This document shows positions 47,121-60,832 of a DNA stretch of 64,000 bases, piece by piece. The notes beneath the pieces are model-generated. The model did not search any database. It saw nothing but the letters and a program-made list of their open reading frames with translations, and was not told the DNA's origin. Location: contig OX459105.1 of the NCBI GenBank assembly GCA_949775045.1, positions 9,502,547-9,566,546 of the forward strand, read 5' to 3'. Source of the DNA: Metridium senile. Lineage: Eukaryota; Cnidaria; Anthozoa; Actiniaria; Metridiidae. The position numbers and the translations under genes were made by a program. How positions within the stretch are numbered: the first letter of the stretch is position 1; every line of letters begins with the position of its first letter.

Positions 47121-48875
47121 TTTCCCGCATCCAAAATAAGTCAGGAATTCGGAATTCATTAAAATAAATATATGCCATTAACGATGTCCACTACATCAAG
47201 TGACACGTGATTGCTTGCTTATTTGTTTTCGGCAGTTGACATTTAAATGTTTAACTGTATAATGAATAACTGTACATGCATGGACTTGGACTAAATAAAA
47301 ATTATGAAATCTATGCACACAATTAATGCAAGAACCGGGCATTTCGTGTCTTTTTGATGGACAATGTTGATGATATCTATTGTTTTTCTTCTAATTAGAA
47401 GCACGTTAGATTATATCAATACGTAAGGATGAATCTAAATACAAATTTCAACTTGAAGCTGTTGATTAGGGGCATACAGTTTAATAATAGAGTTTGATTT
47501 TCATTCTAAAGAGAATATTAATATTATAACTTTGCATTGGATATATGAAAGATAATGATAAAAATATATAAATTAATTTCTTCGTTTTTGTATAATTCGG
47601 ATAATTTTTTTCCAAGTCTTCACAATTATTTCTATATCCTAGCTTAATTCCAAGCACAGTTCATATTAACTGTGGTCACTGGTAACAAATTATAGGTAAA
47701 CTGCTCATATTTTTGAAAAACAGTTTGAACTTTTGTAGCTGTCATTCGTACATTCATAATTATTTCAAATAAAATGTCCTTTCTCATTTCAAAGAAACCA
47801 CTTATAAATTGTTACACTTGGTGCAGAAAAAAGGTTTGAGAAGAACGTTTAGCATGCAAAAGAAGATTAGAAAAAAATTGATAATACTACGGCTTGTCGT
47901 TTATTACTTTAAATGTAGTGGACTGGTCCAAGGATGTTATATTTTAATTTGCTATTTTAAAAACAACGAGACTCCAAAAAATGGTTTGAGAAGAACGTTT
48001 AGCAAAATAAGGCAGGTAGGCAGGTTTTAACGGTTAAAAATCGTCCTTAGAACGGGGTTTGCGTTTATTCACAAAGTGCTGAAAAAAGACTTGATATCAT
48101 AATAGTACTTACATACTTAAGCCTACGCGCTGTCAAGTGAATGAGCTGTACGCATGTGCCTTCGAGCTCTCACGGACCCTTCACTATTTTTACCTTGTGG
48201 CTTTTCAGTTTTTGCTTTTCTCAGTCATTGGATGACACTTTTAAGGTTAATTGTGCATTTTCGTTTGCATTTTTTTTCTTTTTAAACACTGTTTTTATTT
48301 TAAATTTTATCATTTTTATCATAATGTATACTTACTATAAAGGGATTTCATGGCAGCCATGTTTGTGGTCAAGACAAAAAGGATTTTCTCTCAAGGGAAT
48401 TGAAATCCTTTGTCATTAATGAACTGTCTTATGTACCATACATAACAGTGACGCACAGAAAGGATTGTCCTACTTGAATTAATAAAGCTAGATTTCATCA
48501 TCATTATAAAACAAACATGGCAGCCATGAAATCCCTCTATAGATTTCAAAACTGTGTATAATACTGTGCACTGGCAAAAAATGAATAAAATAAAGTATGA
48601 AAACAAAACCGTTTTTATATGTTTAAGAAGTCAAATGTCAGGAGTAAATGAAACGTATGTATTCTATACAATGAAAAAATGTATATAAAGTCAATGTCAT
48701 TGACATTGTCCAGAAAAAAAAGGTAAATTTAAAAAGGATCAGGTATACAGAAATGTCTTCATGTCACTAATTGACGCATCCGGTTTTTTGCTTCTGTGTA
48801 AAAGTTAATCACCGAAATAATATCATAAAAAAAACACCAATTTTGGACGAGATCATCAGTTTACAGAAATAATTT
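47121..48875. other. Intergenic region between genes D and E
   Basis: No gene recognised. It contains a short direct repeat (ggtttgagaagaacgtttag at 47833 and 47983) and the foldback element at 48335-48542. Confidence 0.5.
48335..48542. repeat. Foldback MITE, 208 bp
   Basis: Arms of about 32 bp, ctataaagggatttcatggc... and ...gccatgaaatccctctatag, enclosing acaaacatggcagccat on both sides. Confidence 0.8.
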
Positions 48876-50392
48876 TCACAACACTGTCTCTTCACTGTTT
48901 GCTTTCTTCATTATATTACTTGCACGTGGACTCTGTTCTTTTAGTTCAAACCCAGGGTTTTGATTGCTGAAATGTGCAATGACTCCATGCAAGGATTGTC
49001 TCACCAGTGTCTTCTGCTGCCTCAATGCACTGACAAACTTATCATTTCGATAAGCTAACAATAGTGGGTTTAAGCAGGCATTCAATACGAGAAGTGCTTG
49101 AGGCAGCCATTGATAGAGAATCATATGTTGCGGTTGTCCAACAAATCTGGTGCTCACGGCTGATACAATAAAAAGAGCCAGATTCGGGACAGCCAAAAAC
49201 ACAAAGCTTGAGATCACCATTATACTTATTCTGTAAGCTAAACTTGCTTCTGGATGCAGACCCATATTTTGAGAAGACTTTCTTGCAACGATGTAAATGT
49301 GACAATATTGTACCATCGTTATAAAGTACATAACAACAAGAATAATCATGATTCCTTGACTGAAAAATAAACCAGTTTCAAGCACATCTACGAATCTGAT
49401 CATGACACACATTGTATTGTCTGTAAAACGACGAGCATCGTAGTATTGAAGCATGAAGCACATTAATGCAGCTAACATCCAGAACAATACCAGGACAACA
49501 GAAGCATGGCCTTTGGTCAAACGGATCAAGGGGTTCGTACAGTACACAATGGCTAAATAACGTTCTGTTGTGAGCAGCACCGACGTCACTACTTCCATGA
49601 TTTGACCAAGAACAAACACAGTCCTGAAATATGGGCAGGTGTTTGTACGCCATTGACGACCTGCTTCGATTCCATCAAAAAACGAACCATGTCCATGTCC
49701 AACTGCAATGGCGTAGATTCCAATGAGAATGTCACAGAAAGACATATGAGTGATCAACAAAAAGGCGGTTTTACTTCGCAGGGACTTTGTAGTAACAATA
49801 ACCATAACAACCACAATGTTGGAAACCAATGCAACAATTCCAAGTGTGATGATGATAGGCCTTAGTGAACCGATCGCTTCTTTACATTTCTCCCCGCAAA
49901 GATTTTTAATAAGTTTTGTCTTAGCGAATACTTTCTTACATTTATTTCCATTCGCACAAACGCCCTGGAATATCCGAGATTTCTCCAAAAGATATTTAAG
50001 TTCTTGTTGGTGTTTTTCTGGTATATATACGCAACTAAGGTTCTTGCTGGAAAATATATCTTGAAGAGAAGTATTATTTTGTCTGGTCATGTTGCAGTGA
50101 ATACAGGATGATGATGTGGTAACACTAATGATCGATTGAAGTGTTGTGTTTTCCAGTAAGGAGTTCCTCAGTTTCAGATAAGGATTGCCTTGGAGGTTTA
50201 GTATAGATATCTGAGGGGTGTCATTGTACAGATGTCTATCCCATCTGCTTAGGTTGTTATATCTTAGGCTCCTACACGGAATATACAAAATATTTGATAT
50301 TAAGGAAGAAAGGATAATAAGGGTCTCGGCCACTTTCGACTCAATCTCGAAATCCCCTGTAAGCTTTGCAATGATTCTCGAAATCTCGTTTT

Positions 50393-50755
50393 TTAACTTT
50401 TTTGTTCGCCTTGGAACCTCCCCCTTGCTGCTCAAAAGTTTACCAAAAAAACAAAAAGTTTCTTAAAAGTTGCTTAAAAGTTGCTCAAAAATCTAGAAAA
50501 GTTTATTTTGATTTTACAACCGCTGACCACCTGGTTCGTATTTACAAATTACCACAGGAAGACCACTGCTTCACAAAGTTTATTCAAATACTGTAAAGCC
50601 TATTTTCAAACAGTATTTGAATCATTTGAATTCATGTAAAAATTAAAGAAAGAAAGAATTAAAGTTGCTCGAAAGTGAAAAAGTTGCTCGAAATTTGACA
50701 AGTTGCTCGAAAACGGAAAAGTTGCCTAAAAGTTGCCGAGCAACTTGTAAACAGT
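50393..50755. repeat. Repeat rich in aaagttgctcgaaa, gene E intron 3
   Basis: The motif aaaagttgct(c/t)(g/a)aaa recurs at about 50465-50500 and 50662-50740, and the end (gttgccgagcaacttg) is self-complementary. Unknown interspersed repeat. Confidence 0.5.
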
Positions 50756-52056
50756 CCTACTCCTTGCACCGAAACAATTACTCAGTACACAGACAAACAC
50801 TTAATTTCCATTCATGTTCGTTTTAGTATATCATACTTTGACATTATGGATCATGAATGTTATGAATTACTTACAAGTGATGTAGTTTATGTAGTCCTTG
50901 AAATGTTTTCCCCGTCAATTTGGTGAGCCTGTTGCCATCCAGATTACTGATTAAAGGGGAAAAAATGGTCGATGTAAATATATAAACCTATTCAATAAGC
51001 CACATATGTTCCCTAAAAAAAACAATTTCGTTTACTTTATATATATATATATAATTGTTTGGGGACAATGGCAACTTGGAAAATGAGCATTTATAAAAAT
51101 AGTTTAATTTCCTTGTAAAAAATACTCAAATTTCAAATACTACGATTTTCATGAATATTACTGGGTTGCATTGATCTTGCTAAAATTTGAATGTTTTCAA
51201 AACATGGGTATTGAGAAAGAAGCAAAATGAAAGAAAAATCATAAATTAATACAGGGAAACTTACACTCCCAATGAGCTCAATATAATTTCCAGTTACTTT
51301 ATTTACTTACAGATAATCAAGATTCGTAAATCCTTTGAAGGTTTGCCTCTTCAGAGATGATAAATTGTTTTTTGACAAATTGCTGAAAAACGAAATTAAT
51401 TTTCAAAATGTAATCAGTTCAATTGAGCGCCGGGGAGGGTTTCAAAATATCAAACTGCACGTGTGGCTAAAATGAACTAATGAGATATATTTTGCTAGTT
51501 TATGCATATAGAATATATAAAAGACAAATAATAAAATAAACATTTGTTCTTAATATATATATACATACAACTAATTGTAAGAAGTAATGTTAGAGTGAAA
51601 ACAGGTAAAAATTCACTTCTAGTTGCATTAATTCATTTCCCACAAAGTTTATACAACAGTTAGGACAACGTTCTTACAATTAAATGTAATTATGTTTTTT
51701 TATTTCAAATACTTACAGAGAACAAACTTTGCTCTTGGAAATCTTCAATTTGCGTAAAAAATTATTTAAGTCGTCTGTTTTGCACGTTATTGCAATTCCC
51801 TTCACGTCATTACTACAACTTTTACAGCTACAACTTCTTGGACACTTTTCATCGTCTTCTGATCTTCTCTTTCTACTTCTCTTGTTTCCTGGACTGCGTT
51901 TATTTTTATTTTTCAAAAGTACGCTTTCCTTTTGCAGGGCTACATATTTGCTTCCTTGTTTGCTTGCTTGAGATGCACTTAATGTTGAGACATCGATATC
52001 TCTGCCGACTTTGCCAGTCGATATGTTGTCTGCTGTTTTCTGCCCTACTGGTGCCC

Positions 52057-52737
<681 letters not shown>

Positions 52738-53049
52738 AAAGTTGTGCACTTTCCAGTCCTAACAACACACTAGTGGATTTACTGATTTGAGTTTCTTGAA
52801 AGATTCGAAAAGAGGGAGTTACCATGGCCAAGGCCTGCCTCCGGACCTTAAATCGCGCTAAATCGCACTAAATCGCCTTAAAACGCGCTAAATCGCCTTA
52901 AAACGCCTAAAATCACTTAAAAACATTGCGACCCATTTTCATTATATTGATATATATATATATATACTTGATTGCAGTATATGCACACCTTGTAGTAACT
53001 AAGGCTAATTATCTAAAAAGATGCAAATTAAAAACACTGCAATAAATTA

Positions 53050-53187
53050 TGAGAATAGGTTTGAGGCCATGTACTACTGTATTTATTTATTTGGGTCTTG
53101 AGCTTTTGTTGGACGCCGACATCATCAGAAGATAGATCCAAATAAATAAATACAGTATAGTACATGGCCTCAAACCTACTTTCATAA
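53050..53187. repeat. Foldback inside the gene E transposon
   Basis: Arms aggtttgaggccatgtacta... and ...gtacatggcctcaaacct, plus ctgtatttatttatttgg and its complement. Loop about 40 bp. Confidence 0.8.
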
Positions 53188-53628
53188 TACCTTCCAAAAT
53201 GCTACTGAATGACAACTTAATATTCTGCAATGAATGTTCTTATCCTTTTAAACACACGTAAATATAAAAAAAAATCATAAAAAGATACACCGAATAATAA
53301 GGTATTGGGATAATTATATATGTACATGTACATGTACATAAACCACAACCTTTCTGAAATTGAGAATATGTAGTATAAAAGTAATTATACATGCATACCC
53401 TCAAGTACAGAATGATTGTGGTACACATTTATATATACAGTCAAATATACAAATATAAATGAGATGCAAAACTCAAAATACTAGTTTATCTGGATGTTAA
53501 TTAAATTAGATTGTTTGTATAAATATGTGCTCAAATCCTTCTGCAATAGGATGTAATCATACATATATATACGGTATATACAATATATAACTATTCCAGA
53601 ATGAAAGAGTTTGACTTATGAATACTGA

Positions 53629-53794
53629 ATAGTACATTCCATGCAAGACCAAAATGCATTGTGCAGTTTATGCCATTATGTCAGTACAGTGTATTAGAGT
53701 TATGTTTTGTATATTAGCTTCATATGAAATGCAAATCAATCTTTATTTGCTACCTTTGAAACCAACAATGTATTTCAGTCTTGGAATGCACAAT
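53629..53794. repeat. MITE-like inverted repeat related to 32431-32638
   Basis: Left agtacattccatgcaagacc and right agtcttggaatgcac. The ends and the internal 'atgcattgtg' resemble the element inside the 8.3 kb transposons. Confidence 0.55.
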
Positions 53795-56700
53795 TCAACA
53801 TTTTTTGTGAATTTTCTACATGCAAATATACATAAAAGCACATTAAAAGTACTTAACAAAACTGCAAGAACATATTATTTATTTATAACATTTTAGAATA
53901 TTTTTTGTTGGTCATTCTATAACAAATATTTATCATCAATCTAGCGAAATATAAAAGAAAATTGAAAAGAAATTAATTAACATTTTATGTGGTTTTCACC
54001 GAACTATCTCGAAAACTTTACTAGTAAATAATCTTATTGTACAAATCGAATCAAGTGAATTCTACTTACGTGAGCAGCATGCATGCAGTCACACATTAAT
54101 ATGGTCAGTCACACAGTAAAAGGTCACCATTAAGCCATTGTAAGTTAATATCATTTGTTCAGCTTTACTTGTGCAAATAGGTTGTCTGCTTATTTTACAT
54201 AAACGAGTGGAAAACACATGCAAATATAAATCACTGCAAATATCTTAGCATGCTGTTCGCCATTTTAAATTGGTTTTGTGAGCCTGCGATAACACCGCAC
54301 AGGTGTTTCTCCGTTGGGATGGGAGAGTGGATGGAGGAGTGTTCAATTACTGGTTAATTTCATGAGACTTTCTGTTAAATCTGAACGGTAATATACATCG
54401 CCTCACTGAGTGAACTCTTGATTTGTAATACGAAGCTCAGAAACGGCCAACGAGGCTAATCGGTATCGGCTAATCGATACTTCGTCAAAGGGTTGAAAAA
54501 ATTGTTTTACTCGATCGTCAAAGAAAAAGTTCTCATTGAGGGAGTCATAGCCGATAATATTATGACAGCACAGTAACACATGTCAGATAGGTCACATGTC
54601 AGGACTTAGCGTGAGAGACTGGGACAAATCAAAATGGCGGAATACTCGAACATAGTTTTATTTTGAGCTTCTGTCATCTCCTGTAAAGGTACTTACAAGA
54701 GATCATCTTGTAAATAAGATCAAAACCAGGAAACAAGAAGGAAAAAAGACTTGCCACCTGCCACAGACATCACCTTCGAATAGTGGAACGTCCAAGTATG
54801 CATCAAGTAAAGAAGTGGTTTAATATTGCTGTAATTAATATCAGCCAGAAGAAGTATTTGAAGTGAGCATAAGAAAAAAACACTTGCTTTTGGATCAAGG
54901 CATGGTTTGGGGGTATTTTGCTGTCTATACGATCTGGAGAACGTCAAATAGGATGGGTTCCTGAGAAAGATCCGAAAATGCACCTGAGATTATTTATACA
55001 TAAAAGATATAATTTATGTATCAACAACCAAGTTTTTCTGTAAGGATCATCAATGCGACAGGAAAAACAATTTCAGAAACATTTACACTAACTAACATCA
55101 AGATAAGATGCGAATTGGACTTTAAATCTTCATCAGTGGTATGTAGAAATATTAGCTTTAATAATTTCGTTACTGTTCAGTCCCTGGTTTCAGAAACGTT
55201 TGTTTAATCTGGAAAAATATCTACTACAATAAAGATTAGATTCTTATTGTTGGAGGTTAGCAATATTATACAAATTCAAACAAATGTTTCTTAGAAAATA
55301 GCCAGCAATCCTTAATGAAAGCACCCAGAACATATATAATTATTTAATTTATATGTATATACAGAAAGATGTACAAAGGAAGTGTTTAAAAGTTTTGATG
55401 ATAAAAATATTCAAAATAAAAAATATATAAAAATAATTGTTTTGCAACTGGTTTCATAGTATTAAACTATGTTAAAATAATTGATAATCATTGTTTAAAA
55501 GTGCTTTAATTGTTACGCTATTTGCACTGTATTCTATTGTTTTAACTAGCATCATGTACTATTTTATATTTCATGGATATAATATTTGCACTCTAAATCA
55601 ATTATGTAAATGAATCACAGGCATTCCTTATATTAATATAAAACTGACCTTTATTGAATACAATGTAAAGTTTAAACTGGCCTTTGCTTACAAGAAGTAT
55701 TATATTTAAATGATATTTTGAACAATGATACCTTTATTTTCAAATTTCCTTAAATGAACTTAAAATGTTGTTCATTTTTACAAAAAAGAATTACTTAAAC
55801 CACCAGAAAATGCATCTCCTTCACCATATATTTTCTTAAACATCCCTAAATCGCTGTAAATTGCTTAAAATTGCCTTATGGCGCCTCTGATTTTCTTATA
55901 TTTTTTCTTAAATCGCCTTAAACCGCACTAAAACGCCTTAAAACTTCACTCGAAGTTTGGCCATATTTTCTTAAGTCGCATTAAATCGCCTTAAAACGCT
56001 TTAAACCGCATTAAATTACGGCGATTTAAGGTCCAGGGGCAGGCCTATGGCCACAAGATGGTATATCCCTTTACTTGCTCGAGTTATATTACTTTCGTTG
56101 TGGTTTGATTTCAAGCTTGATGCTTTACCAGACATAGGAAAAACGGAATCAAGTTGTAAAACTCCAAAAAATAGCACTGCCATAATACTAATACGTAATC
56201 TGTTCATGTTTGTCTCTTGTCGTTCGTTTAAAACAAAATTAATAAAGAGCAGCGAGACCAGTGGTGTTAATTCAAATGAACAAAGATAACTGAATCTTAT
56301 TCAAATCAAATTAATTTTACATTCACATCAGTGACATCAAGTATAGGCAGCTGATTTAGATAAAATGAAGTGCCGAGTTGAAAATGGTTAATACTAAATT
56401 AATTAAAAATAAAATATATTTCAAGAAAAAGGTAGAATACTGAATACTGCATACTGAAAAGTGTATTAGGGCATTAAAAATTGGTTAAAGTAAAATAAAT
56501 TTTTATTAGTTATTTTGTTCTGATTACTTTTCATTCAAAACAATATACGAGCTAGAATGACACTTATTGCCCTTCAATACCCACGGCAGAGTTGAGCTAT
56601 CTTTTGTCGTTGCTTTTAATTACTTTTAAAAAGCTGTGAAATTCTCACGATAAGTTTGTCAACAAAGTTAACAACGTTTTTGAAGTCAGGAAGTGTTCTT

Positions 56701-58300
56701 GTCTTTCTTTGTCTGCATACAAAAGGTTCAAATTTTTAAAAAAGGCCGGCGTTTTCTCTCGATTCAAAGTGCTGTCAGCGATCATCATGCTTTCATCTCC
56801 TTCATAAAGTAAGAAACAGACAAATTAATTCCTCCAACAGTTGACGGTGATTTCGATTAAAGTTCTTACCAATATTTATCGAGACTAACTTTGGTAGGCT
56901 CTTTTTCTCGATGCAAACATCTACAAGACCGACGAATTTCAACTAGTTTCTATATTCAACATCCATCGTGGTTCACTTATTCGTGTCAGCTAAAATCATT
57001 AACTTTGTAAACGTGTTTCTTGCGTGACTTTCTTTGATGTAGAGGTATAAACAAAACCCTTTGTCTTTTTTGGAAAGCCATTTGAAAGCAACGTACGTGC
57101 GTCGTAATTATTATTTTTTATCGAAAATAGTTGTTGTCATATAATAAAAATCTCACTGCGTTCGGTCTGTACTTTCCGACCTCGGTCAAGATTCTCATGT
57201 ATACAGACCTCCTGCTCGGTTAATACGATCTTAACATTATTAATATTATTAAAGGCCCTATATCGACGCTGAAGCGTTATTGTTAAATGGCTCTCTCTAA
57301 TTGGTCAAATACCGCGTGAGTTCAATGTCCATGGCCGTACGGAGAGACGAAAAATATCACATATCAACATACATGGAAGTAGCGAACTCTTGCGACAAAT
57401 CTTTGACTTTTTTAGTGTTTCTGAATGTCCTCAAATGCATCCCTGAGAAGAAAACTATCGTGTAAAAGTATGCGGTGAATATAATAAAGGATTGGGCATG
57501 GTATGTTATGTGTATTTCTGTTGTATTATCAAAGTAACGATATTGATTTGGTTTGTCCGCTTTGTTATTATTAAACAATCGTTGTAGTAAAAAACGTTGA
57601 GCTCCAAATATAAAGTTAATAAGTATTTTTAATGTCCATAGTATATTATCGTCTCGTCTGAGCAGCTCTATGGCATATTTTAACTGCTAGTCCGTTTATC
57701 GGAATGAGATGCCTGCGAAGCGGCCGAGTTGATTGTAATCTACTCAAACATCAAAGCTTGTTATTTACATCTATTTACGGAAAATATACACAATATTGCG
57801 GCACAGATGTTGTAAAATACATAGAGAACTTAAATACAGTGAAATGTTTCGAGATATTAGCAGGATTACTTAGGATTATTACTCGGGCTACCTGTGGTAG
57901 TTCGAGTCTAAAAATGCAAACGGTTCTTTTTTTTCGTGGTCGTCAAATTAGAGGGTCAGGTCCCAGGCGTTCCTAGTAGTACATGACAGCGCATGAGCAA
58001 CGATTGCTGACCGAAGGTTAATACGAACGAATAAATATCGATTGAAATCGATTGAAAAACTACTATTAAATCGCCTCAAAAATTACACAAATTGCTTAAA
58101 TAACTATCTATTTTTCTTGTTCTGACGTTCAATTTTCAAGAACAACTTCAAGTTTTCGAAGCTTTCAAGTTTTCGAACTCTATATCATTTCAAAGTAACT
58201 CAGGGATATCGACCGTTCATTTTTACCAGGGGGGGGGGTGTATTTTCCTTGGTAGCCCTTTAAAAAAAACTGCCCACCCCCTCTCTTTGGCTGCAAAAAA

Positions 58301-58492
58301 AATCTATACCCATGAAATAAAATCAGATCGCTACTGTAGAATAGAGCGCAAAATGTACACTACACATCCGTGAAATAGAAATCAGATTGCTACTGTAGAA
58401 TAAATATCGAAGCTTAGCGGTGTATCCATATTCCTGGGTATTATGATTACGTAGATCATTTTAGTAGCAAACATATTCATGAAAAATAAATA
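58301..58492. repeat. Direct repeat, copy a (about 190 bp)
   Basis: From ctatacccatgaaataaaat to gaaaaataaata. Closely matches 60647-60832, including cgaagcttagcggtgtatcc and cctgggtattatgattacg. Confidence 0.75.
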
Positions 58493-58519
58493 ACTAGAAA
58501 AAAAAAAAAAAAAATGAAA

Positions 58520-58920
58520 AATAGAGGCTCGAACCCTGGTCCGTAGGATCGATTTAATATGCTAATTTTATGCAAAACCTAAAAAAGGACCATACATCCA
58601 GACGTCAAAGCGCTGAATCGTCGTATGGATTTACATTAAGGCAGGGGATTTGGGTCCCCCACCATGCTATGGTTGCTGGCCTGACAGATAGCTTTGCAGT
58701 CAAAGAGGGAGGAAACGCTCGGATCCTAGGCCATCAATGAACGCACCTTACCGCTCCACCATCGTGTCTACCGATTGTTTTAGGGTTCACAATAACTAGT
58801 GTACAGCGTGAAAGGACTGTATATTGTTATGCAAATTAAGTGTAACCGTGGCGCACGTCGTTAAATCCTGGCATTTGAACGCACCATGACCAGGGTTCGA
58901 GTCTCCATCAATGACTATTT
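58520..58920. repeat. tRNA-related repeat sequences
   Basis: A B-box-like ggttcgagtct (plus strand, near 58896) and its mirror, gctcgaaccctggtc (minus strand, near 58530), each lie next to A-box-like stretches (tggcgcacgtcgtta; minus strand gtggagcggtaaggtgc). They look like tRNA-derived SINE pieces; no foldable tRNA. Confidence 0.35.
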
Positions 58921-59849
58921 TCTACTTTTTTCTTTTTTTATTTACATAATAGTTCCATATTTTATTCAATACCGGCAACATCAAGTGTCAGAATTATTAT
59001 TATTCTTTTAATTATAAATTTGTATTTATTGATTGTTTCTACTATTGTAAGAAAAAGACCTTTACACTGTGATGAGTTTGTTCCATACTGTACTCTACAT
59101 TGATGGTCTGCGTCGTAGATTGTACCAGAAGTTTAGCGCGGGCCTGGAGATCAGGGTATTCTGATGATGCATCGTCTTGACACCATCCTCATCCTTTGCT
59201 GGTAAAAAAAAACGTTACTGCTCGTTAATATCAACAAATATAGAAAACAACGATTGAGAGCGCACAGTACGCGAGTTTGCATGTTGATCAAATATGTTTG
59301 TATTTTATGAAAGAAATAGAAATTTGCTAACTGAGGTGTGAACAATTGGGGATTGGCAGAACACTACAATAAGCAAGTGCGCACGTTTTTTATTATTTAA
59401 TAGAGCTCACTGAAATCACGCTCGTGTCTATATATATGTGATGTGATATGTTGAATGAAACATCATCTAACATCATGATTTCTTTCGTTCTCGTGTACAA
59501 CAAACCATATCGCAACAACGTTGGACCAACGTGTTTGGCCCGTTTAAAGAAGCCCTAATGAAGCCATTATGTAAAATATGTGATTAGTACTTGCAATGCA
59601 CCTCATAGATGGTCAGTCTTTCACCGTGGTACAAAAGATTACCACATGCATCTAAGCACGGGCTGTGAGCATGTACAACACCAGGCCTAGGACTAAAAAA
59701 AACAAAGTTCCTGCAGCGGCGGTTAAGATATTAGTAAATTGATATTATATTAACCGTTTGTAAGTGCCTATCTAGGATTCTCGCAGTTTCTTTGTGAATG
59801 TGACACGCCACCACCACACGTACGAGAACAATCGCCTCAATTTGACCAT

Positions 59850-59934
59850 AGCCTGGTTTTCAGAGCGGGCCTGGGTCCTACGTTATCGCTTTCTGTGATA
59901 TCGTAGGATCCAGGTCCGCTCTGGAAATCAGGCT
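59850..59934. repeat. Short perfect-armed hairpin
   Basis: Arms agcctggttttcagagcggg.../...ccgctctggaaatcaggct with cctgggtcctacg / cgtaggatccagg. Typical very small foldback MITE. Confidence 0.75.
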
Positions 59935-60465
59935 TATTTGACCACGATACCCATGCAGCCACCGTCTACTCGTTGAGGTATCTCATGGACATTGATACAC
60001 TCACCTAGATGCACACCTATGGACAATTTAACAAACCATGTTGTTAGCTGCAGCATGTGCAATAACCGGGTCACAATATTACGTGCAGCAACTAACATTT
60101 CCTATTTGACATCATTTGCGGTTCTTCTTTCTCTTATTTGATGTATGTTTTTACTTCTTGTTGAACATCTATTACTCAAAGTCAGTGTTGTGAACGTCCA
60201 GATTGTAAATTCCTGAGAAGGGATGTTGGCCGGCGCTATTTTCTGACTTTTCGAGAACTGTCCTGAGTGCAAGTCAACTTCAGAGTGCAAACATCAAACA
60301 CCAACGGTCTTTCTCACAACTTCACACACCAAGCGGACGATCACAATACATCATCATTGCTTATAGTTTGAGCTCTTTTTCACAACTTTAGATACACCAT
60401 ACACCATAATGTACAACACCTATCCTAAAAAACAATCAATAGTGTTTTTCAACAAGATAAGTGGT

Positions 60466-60832
60466 TGTGGAATAGAGCGCAAACACTATACCCATGAAAT
60501 AGAAATCCGTTTATACCAGTGTGTAAGTGAGCACAAGCACTATATACCCATAAATAGATTGCTACTTTGGAATAGAGTGTAAATTAAACACTATATACCC
60601 ATGAAATAGAAATCAGATTGCTACTGTGGAATAGAGTGCAAACACTATACCCATGAAATAAAATCAGATCGCTACTGTAGAATAGAGCGCCAAATGTACA
60701 CTACATATCCATGAAATAGAAATCAGATTGCTACTGTAGAATAAATACCGAAGCTTAGCGGTGTATCCATATTCCTGGGTATTATGATTACGTAGATTAT
60801 TTTAGCAAACCTATCCATGAAAAATAAATATT
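60466..60832. repeat. Tandem repeat ending in direct-repeat copy b
   Basis: About five irregular units containing ggaatagag(c/t)g(c/t)aaac, actatacccatgaaatagaa and atcagattgctact, the last two forming the second copy of the 190-bp direct repeat (60647-60832). Confidence 0.75.

Larger units (their letters stand above)
52831..56046. mobile_element. 3.2 kb non-autonomous DNA transposon inside gene E exon 1
   Basis: Termini AGGCCTGCCTCCGGACCTTA (left) and the complement of AGGCCTGCCCCTGGACCTTA (right), flanked by the 7-bp duplication ATGGCCA (52824-52830, 56047-56053). The subterminal regions contain many taaatcgc / taaaacgc repeats (52848-52925; 55845-56030). No transposase ORF is visible; inside are a foldback (53050-53187) and an inverted-repeat MITE (53629-53794). 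The superfamily is unresolved: a 7-8 bp duplication would suit hAT/P/Mutator-type elements, but the terminus is not typical of any. Confidence 0.82.
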
